Below, piece by piece: positions 60,485 through 64,000 of a stretch of 64,000 nucleotides of DNA (positions are counted from its first letter, which is position 1; each line of letters starts with the position of its first letter). The stretch is from positions 1 to 64,000 of the forward strand of contig NZ_LMQM01000014.1 of the NCBI RefSeq assembly GCF_001424145.1, read 5' to 3'. Origin of the DNA: Chryseobacterium sp. Leaf404. Lineage in GTDB: Bacteria > Bacteroidota > Bacteroidia > Flavobacteriales > Weeksellaceae. The translations under genes were made by a program, and so were the position numbers. The notes under the pieces were generated by a model. The model did no database searches, was not told the DNA's origin, and saw only the letters and a program-made list of their open reading frames with translations.

Positions 60485-63400
60485 CTAAAAACTCATTCCT
60501 ACGCCACCGGAAATTCTTCCGCCATCTGAGCCGACGAAGTAATCTACCCTGGCAGAAATCATATCCAGAATTCCAAGCCAGAAACCGGCGCCGACACCTT
60601 GATGCCATTTATCTGAAATTTCATTGTCCATCCATACTCTTCCCAAATCGTATCCCACTAAAATTCCCATATTGGCAGGAACGATGCTGTTTTTCACACG
60701 GCCAAAATCCCAGCGGACTTCTGCACTGTTGACGAAGTAGGATTTCCCTGAGAATCTCTCATTTCTGTAAGCACGCAATCCGTTTCTTCCACCGATGCTT
60801 GCCGCCTGATAAAATTCAAAATTATTATTGTTGATAATCATGGCGTTGGCAGAATTGGCAAACACGAACTTTCCTTTCTTATCTATTTTTCTGAATAAAT
60901 TTAAAGTTCCCTGATAAGCCACAAAATTCTGGTCAAAGTTCGAAAGATTTGTTTTCCAGCCGGCGTTTAAAATTAATTCCATACCCAAAGTTGGGAAGGA
61001 GTTGCTGTCTGAGTTTTTAAAACTAAAAGTATAGTTGGCACCTCCAAACTGCTGTCCGCCAAAAACTTCAGGATTGATATCTGGTGAAACAGCAACTATT
61101 CTGTCATCATTTCTCTGCACTTCAGAATGCTCAAAATTCAGCTGGAACTGATGTTTTATATTCAGCCAGCTCGTTTTAGAGAGCGAAGGAGCAATTCTGA
61201 TCTGCGAAATCCGAACGCGGTTAAAGTTTCTGTCATCTTCATCAGCATTATTTACACTTTCATTGCCCAGTCCAAAGAATGTTCTGGCAAAATGTGGCGT
61301 TGTGTAAGAGGCATCTACATTGGCATCCCAGCTTCCGACAGCTTTTTTAAATATACCTTTATATCCTAAATTAAAACCACCCGTTGCAGTGTATAAATTG
61401 GCACTGAAAGAATGCTTTTGAGTAAACGGATCACGAATAAAATTGTTGACGGTATAATTAGCCACAAAACCCAGAATCACTCCGTCATCAGGATTGAAAT
61501 TGGCATTAGGGTAGCCTGCAAAAAAGCTGTATTTGGGGTGTTTCCAGTTGTAGGTATTGATATCATAGTCATTGCTCAGGCGTTTTGAAGTGCCTTTGGT
61601 TTCATAGGTATTTTTTTGGGATTTAAAATCATAAATTTTCACCTTACTTCCGTTGGAAACTCTGTATATATCGTGGTTGTAGCCACCAATCAGGCGGATG
61701 TTTATTTTAGATTTTCCATCGCCGTTCACTTCATAAATATCATCATCTTCCAATCCGTAAACCCAGATTTCTTTGGTTAAAGTGTCGTTGTAGGTTTTTT
61801 CGAAAACCAGTTTTTCTTTCTGACTTTTGTCGTCGAGTTCGTATTGTTTTACAGTCACCAAACCGTCAGTGTCCTTTGTAATTATAAATTTATCTTTGTT
61901 GACGGTACCTGCGACAGGAACTTTTTCAATTAAATTAAAATAATAATTTGTCGCATATTTTCCAAGATCTTGTTTTCTTACTTTCAATTTTCTCTGAATA
62001 TTGGCAATCGTTTCATCCTGAACTTCTTTCGGAAGGTTTTTGAAAGCTTCATCAATATCTTTGTCTGAAATGTTTTGCTGAATAAATTCTGCCTGCTCAT
62101 TCCACTGTTGTTCGCTGGCGGCTTTCAGAATTATTAAATCCAACGGGTACGGTTCCATATTCATCCACTTCACATTTTTGATTTCATCTTTAAAAGATTT
62201 CATGTGACGAATCATCGGGATATTCATAATCACTTTAAAAGCTGTCCCGTCATAATTGCTGAACGCCTGATCGTGATCTCTCGGAATAGGTTTGTAGAAA
62301 ACATTTTTTCCGTTTTTATATTCTGCCCATTTCCATTGGTCTTCGTGCCTGTCCCAGTCGCCGATGAGCATGTCAAAAAGCCTCGCACGGATATACAAAT
62401 CCTGATCAACAGTATAACTGCTGTTTTTCTGAAGGTTTTTAATTAAATCAGCTGTCGAGATAATATCTGTAGCGTTTTCCAGTGAAGCCAGTGTTTTTGG
62501 ATCAGAAGAAAAGCGCTCTTCAATCATATACATTTCGTCACCATAATTTTGGTTAAACTGACCGAGTTGCTTTTGTTTCGGAATGTAATACAACTTCGGA
62601 TTACTGTGAAAAAGATCGATTTTATCAGCAAGACTGTTGACTGAAAACGCGGTAAAAGGATGACTTGTGGTATAAAAATCCATCAGAAATCTTTCAGGAA
62701 AAGTATTAGAGAGTTCAGAACCGAAACTGTTTTTCTTAAAACCCTGATTGTTCAAAAAACGGATGGCATTTTTCTTCACGCCACGCATCACAAATTCCTG
62801 TCCGTCTTTAGATTGAAGTCGCAAACTGTTCGACTGATTTCCGCCACCTTCACGAAAAGGTGTGTAGCCGCCGTTCAAAGTCGATAAATCGGCAACCTCA
62901 TTGGTAATCGGTGTTGCATAATATCTTCTGTAATGATTTCCCCAAAGCCAGCTGTAAAATTTCCCACGCTTCGTCATTTTTTCAGTGTAAACTGTACTTG
63001 TAAAAGTTGATGGTAAATCTGAAGGATAATTATTGACAAATTCTTTCGGTGTTTCTTTCACCTGAATATTCGAAAGGCTTTTCAGTTCATTATTTTTAGT
63101 TGAAAAATACTGTACATCAGCACTTTGGTCTTTTCTTAAATTTAAAACAGCAAAACCGCTACCGCCAAAAGAAAAATCGTTTTTTGAAGCGATCGTAACG
63201 GGATCTGTTTTTGAGCCTGCTCCACTGATGATCTGTCTCAGATTTTTATCTGAATGGTATTGAAGATTGTGATCGTGTCCTGAAACAAAAATCACATTTT
63301 CTTTGTCCTGAACAATGTTTTTAATTCTACCTGCAAATTCTGCGTAATGATTGTTGCTGAGGTCTTCCATACTCGCTCCCGACGAACTTCGTAAAGTATT

Positions 63401-64000
63401 AATCAAAGTGGCAACGCCCGGAACCGGAAGTTTTCCCTGAAATGAAGAAAGATGCGATTTTGCAGAATTGAATCCGGCATGAACTCCCGAACTGATAATC
63501 GGATGATGCACCGCAACGATAATTCTTTTATCCTGATTTTTGACGATTAAATCTTTAAATTCTTTATAAAAATCTTCCTTTGTTTTGATGTCACAGCCTT
63601 TATTGATGCCGGGATATTTGTCCCAGTCGATCAGTGCCCATTCAGAATCGATGATGATCAGTTTAATGTCTTTGGTTAAATTAACATCATCAATCGGGCA
63701 TGAATTTTTTGGTAAAAATGATTTTTTGTCATTGAGATAGTTTTTTACGAAATCTTCCTGAGCCTTCAAGCCTTCCAAACCGTGGTACCAATCGTGATTT
63801 CCGGGAATAACGAGTGTTTTCCCTTTAAAATTTTTGGTTACAGCCAATTGATTTTCCATTTTCACTCTGGCAGAATCATATTCTTTACTGCCTTCTTTCG
63901 GCATTCCGAGAGGGTAGATGTTGTCTCCCAAAAAGATCACCATCGAATTTTTATCTGCGGAATCGAGTTTGTTTTTAAGCAGATTTAAAGTGTTCTGAGC
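60485..64000 (-). CDS. Phosphoesterase with kinase-like middle region and outer-membrane barrel (5' end outside window)
   Basis: The frame is open to the window edge, so the N-terminus is missing; at least 1171 codons are present. Numbering from the Met at 63943: a calcineurin-like phosphoesterase comes first (GDN at 6-8, GNHDW at 48-52, VSGHDHN). A middle region (about 360-620) has a EFVMRGVKK strand, LFDMLIGDWDRHEDQW (Asp531, His533) and PRDHDQAFS (Asp556), reminiscent of HipA/Fam20/PI-kinase-like catalytic and metal loops. The end (about 780-1152) is a beta-barrel of the Omp85/surface-antigen type closing with GGVGMSF. The first and last parts are confident, the kinase reading tentative. 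Confidence 0.8.
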   Translation of the reverse strand, partial: AQNTLNLLKNKLDSADKNSMVIFLGDNIYPLGMPKEGSKEYDSARVKMENQLAVTKNFKGKTLVIPGNHDWYHGLEGLKAQEDFVKNYLNDKKSFLPKNSCPIDDVNLTKDIKLIIIDSEWALIDWDKYPGINKGCDIKTKEDFYKEFKDLIVKNQDKRIIVAVHHPIISSGVHAGFNSAKSHLSSFQGKLPVPGVATLINTLRSSSGASMEDLSNNHYAEFAGRIKNIVQDKENVIFVSGHDHNLQYHSDKNLRQIISGAGSKTDPVTIASKNDFSFGGSGFAVLNLRKDQSADVQYFSTKNNELKSLSNIQVKETPKEFVNNYPSDLPSTFTSTVYTEKMTKRGKFYSWLWGNHYRRYYATPITNEVADLSTLNGGYTPFREGGGNQSNSLRLQSKDGQEFVMRGVKKNAIRFLNNQGFKKNSFGSELSNTFPERFLMDFYTTSHPFTAFSVNSLADKIDLFHSNPKLYYIPKQKQLGQFNQNYGDEMYMIEERFSSDPKTLASLENATDIISTADLIKNLQKNSSYTVDQDLYIRARLFDMLIGDWDRHEDQWKWAEYKNGKNVFYKPIPRDHDQAFSNYDGTAFKVIMNIPMIRHMKSFKDEIKNVKWMNMEPYPLDLIILKAASEQQWNEQAEFIQQNISDKDIDEAFKNLPKEVQDETIANIQRKLKVRKQDLGKYATNYYFNLIEKVPVAGTVNKDKFIITKDTDGLVTVKQYELDDKSQKEKLVFEKTYNDTLTKEIWVYGLEDDDIYEVNGDGKSKINIRLIGGYNHDIYRVSNGSKVKIYDFKSQKNTYETKGTSKRLSNDYDINTYNWKHPKYSFFAGYPNANFNPDDGVILGFVANYTVNNFIRDPFTQKHSFSANLYTATGGFNLGYKGIFKKAVGSWDANVDASYTTPHFARTFFGLGNESVNNADEDDRNFNRVRISQIRIAPSLSKTSWLNIKHQFQLNFEHSEVQRNDDRIVAVSPDINPEVFGGQQFGGANYTFSFKNSDSNSFPTLGMELILNAGWKTNLSNFDQNFVAYQGTLNLFRKIDKKGKFVFANSANAMIINNNNFEFYQAASIGGRNGLRAYRNERFSGKSYFVNSAEVRWDFGRVKNSIVPANMGILVGYDLGRVWMDNEISDKWHQGVGAGFWLGILDMISARVDYFVGSDGGRISGGVGMSF

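Noticed and set aside
1..64000. Search for tRNA genes, prophage, transposase or defence system
   Set aside because: I found no cloverleaf-like segment, integrase, transposase or recognised defence module; the window is core chromosome.

Overview
The window is a 64-kb stretch of core chromosome from a low-GC Bacteroidota bacterium, most likely a Flavobacteriales member close to Chryseobacterium (Weeksellaceae). The evidence is direct: type IX secretion (T9SS) families (PorV/PorQ-like barrel, PorP/SprF-like protein, a large cargo with a T9SS type A C-terminal domain), flavobacterial families of unknown function (DUF5606, DUF3822, GIN-domain lipoprotein), and repeated use of the Bacteroidota -7 promoter element TAnnTTTG just upstream of genes. 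The genus is inferred from protein similarity as I remember it, not from a search.

Layout. 1-756: the 3' end of a 5S rRNA gene (rest of the rRNA operon lies to the left), its terminator, then short-period repeats and one copy of a structured repeat. 757-3376: a VWA protein and MoxR-type AAA ATPase pair. 3463-9738: VanZ-like protein, an exported Ig-like protein, an acyl-CoA carboxylase beta subunit, a candidate small RNA, an EamA transporter and a PorV-like barrel. 9786-21194: uvrC, hutH, a YgiD-type dioxygenase, a YceI protein, a cold-shock gene with a long leader, a DPP IV-like peptidase and a luciferase-like monooxygenase. 21501-26091: sbcCD, with a 56-aa gene overlapping the sbcD start and a 124-bp imperfect palindrome between sbcD and sbcC. 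26092-28487: repeat-rich spacers around a VF530-type gene, an FKBP-type isomerase and a YchJ-type gene. 28488-37691: an M3 peptidase operon, a GIN lipoprotein, a kefFC-like potassium efflux pair and a LemA/TPM operon. 37768-50187: folA, a TRIC channel, coaD, ddl divergent from a PASTA protein and rluD, a PorP/SprF-like protein, hemW, murI, a nitroreductase, rsmD, DUF3822, an Smr-domain protein and a YfcE-like phosphoesterase. 50494-60400: a beta-lactamase-fold hydrolase, a SixA-like phosphatase, ruvX-def, DUF5606, mazG, the T9SS cargo with a small PID-CTERM-like partner, and a lipoprotein. 60485-64000: a large multidomain phosphoesterase cut by the window edge.

Themes. Several genes serve the cell envelope (ddl, murI, PASTA, VanZ, T9SS parts, kefFC) or nucleic-acid maintenance and translation (uvrC, sbcCD, ruvX, Smr, rluD, rsmD, def). 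There is no sign of prophage, integron, CRISPR, tRNA gene or transposase. The less ordinary content is in the spacers: families of palindromic or hairpin repeats (some with compensatory changes), tandem repeats, short-period arrays, and two short reading frames joined by ATGA overlaps to DNA-repair genes. The most interesting protein is the last one: a phosphoesterase followed by what looks like an atypical kinase core and an outer-membrane beta-barrel in one chain.
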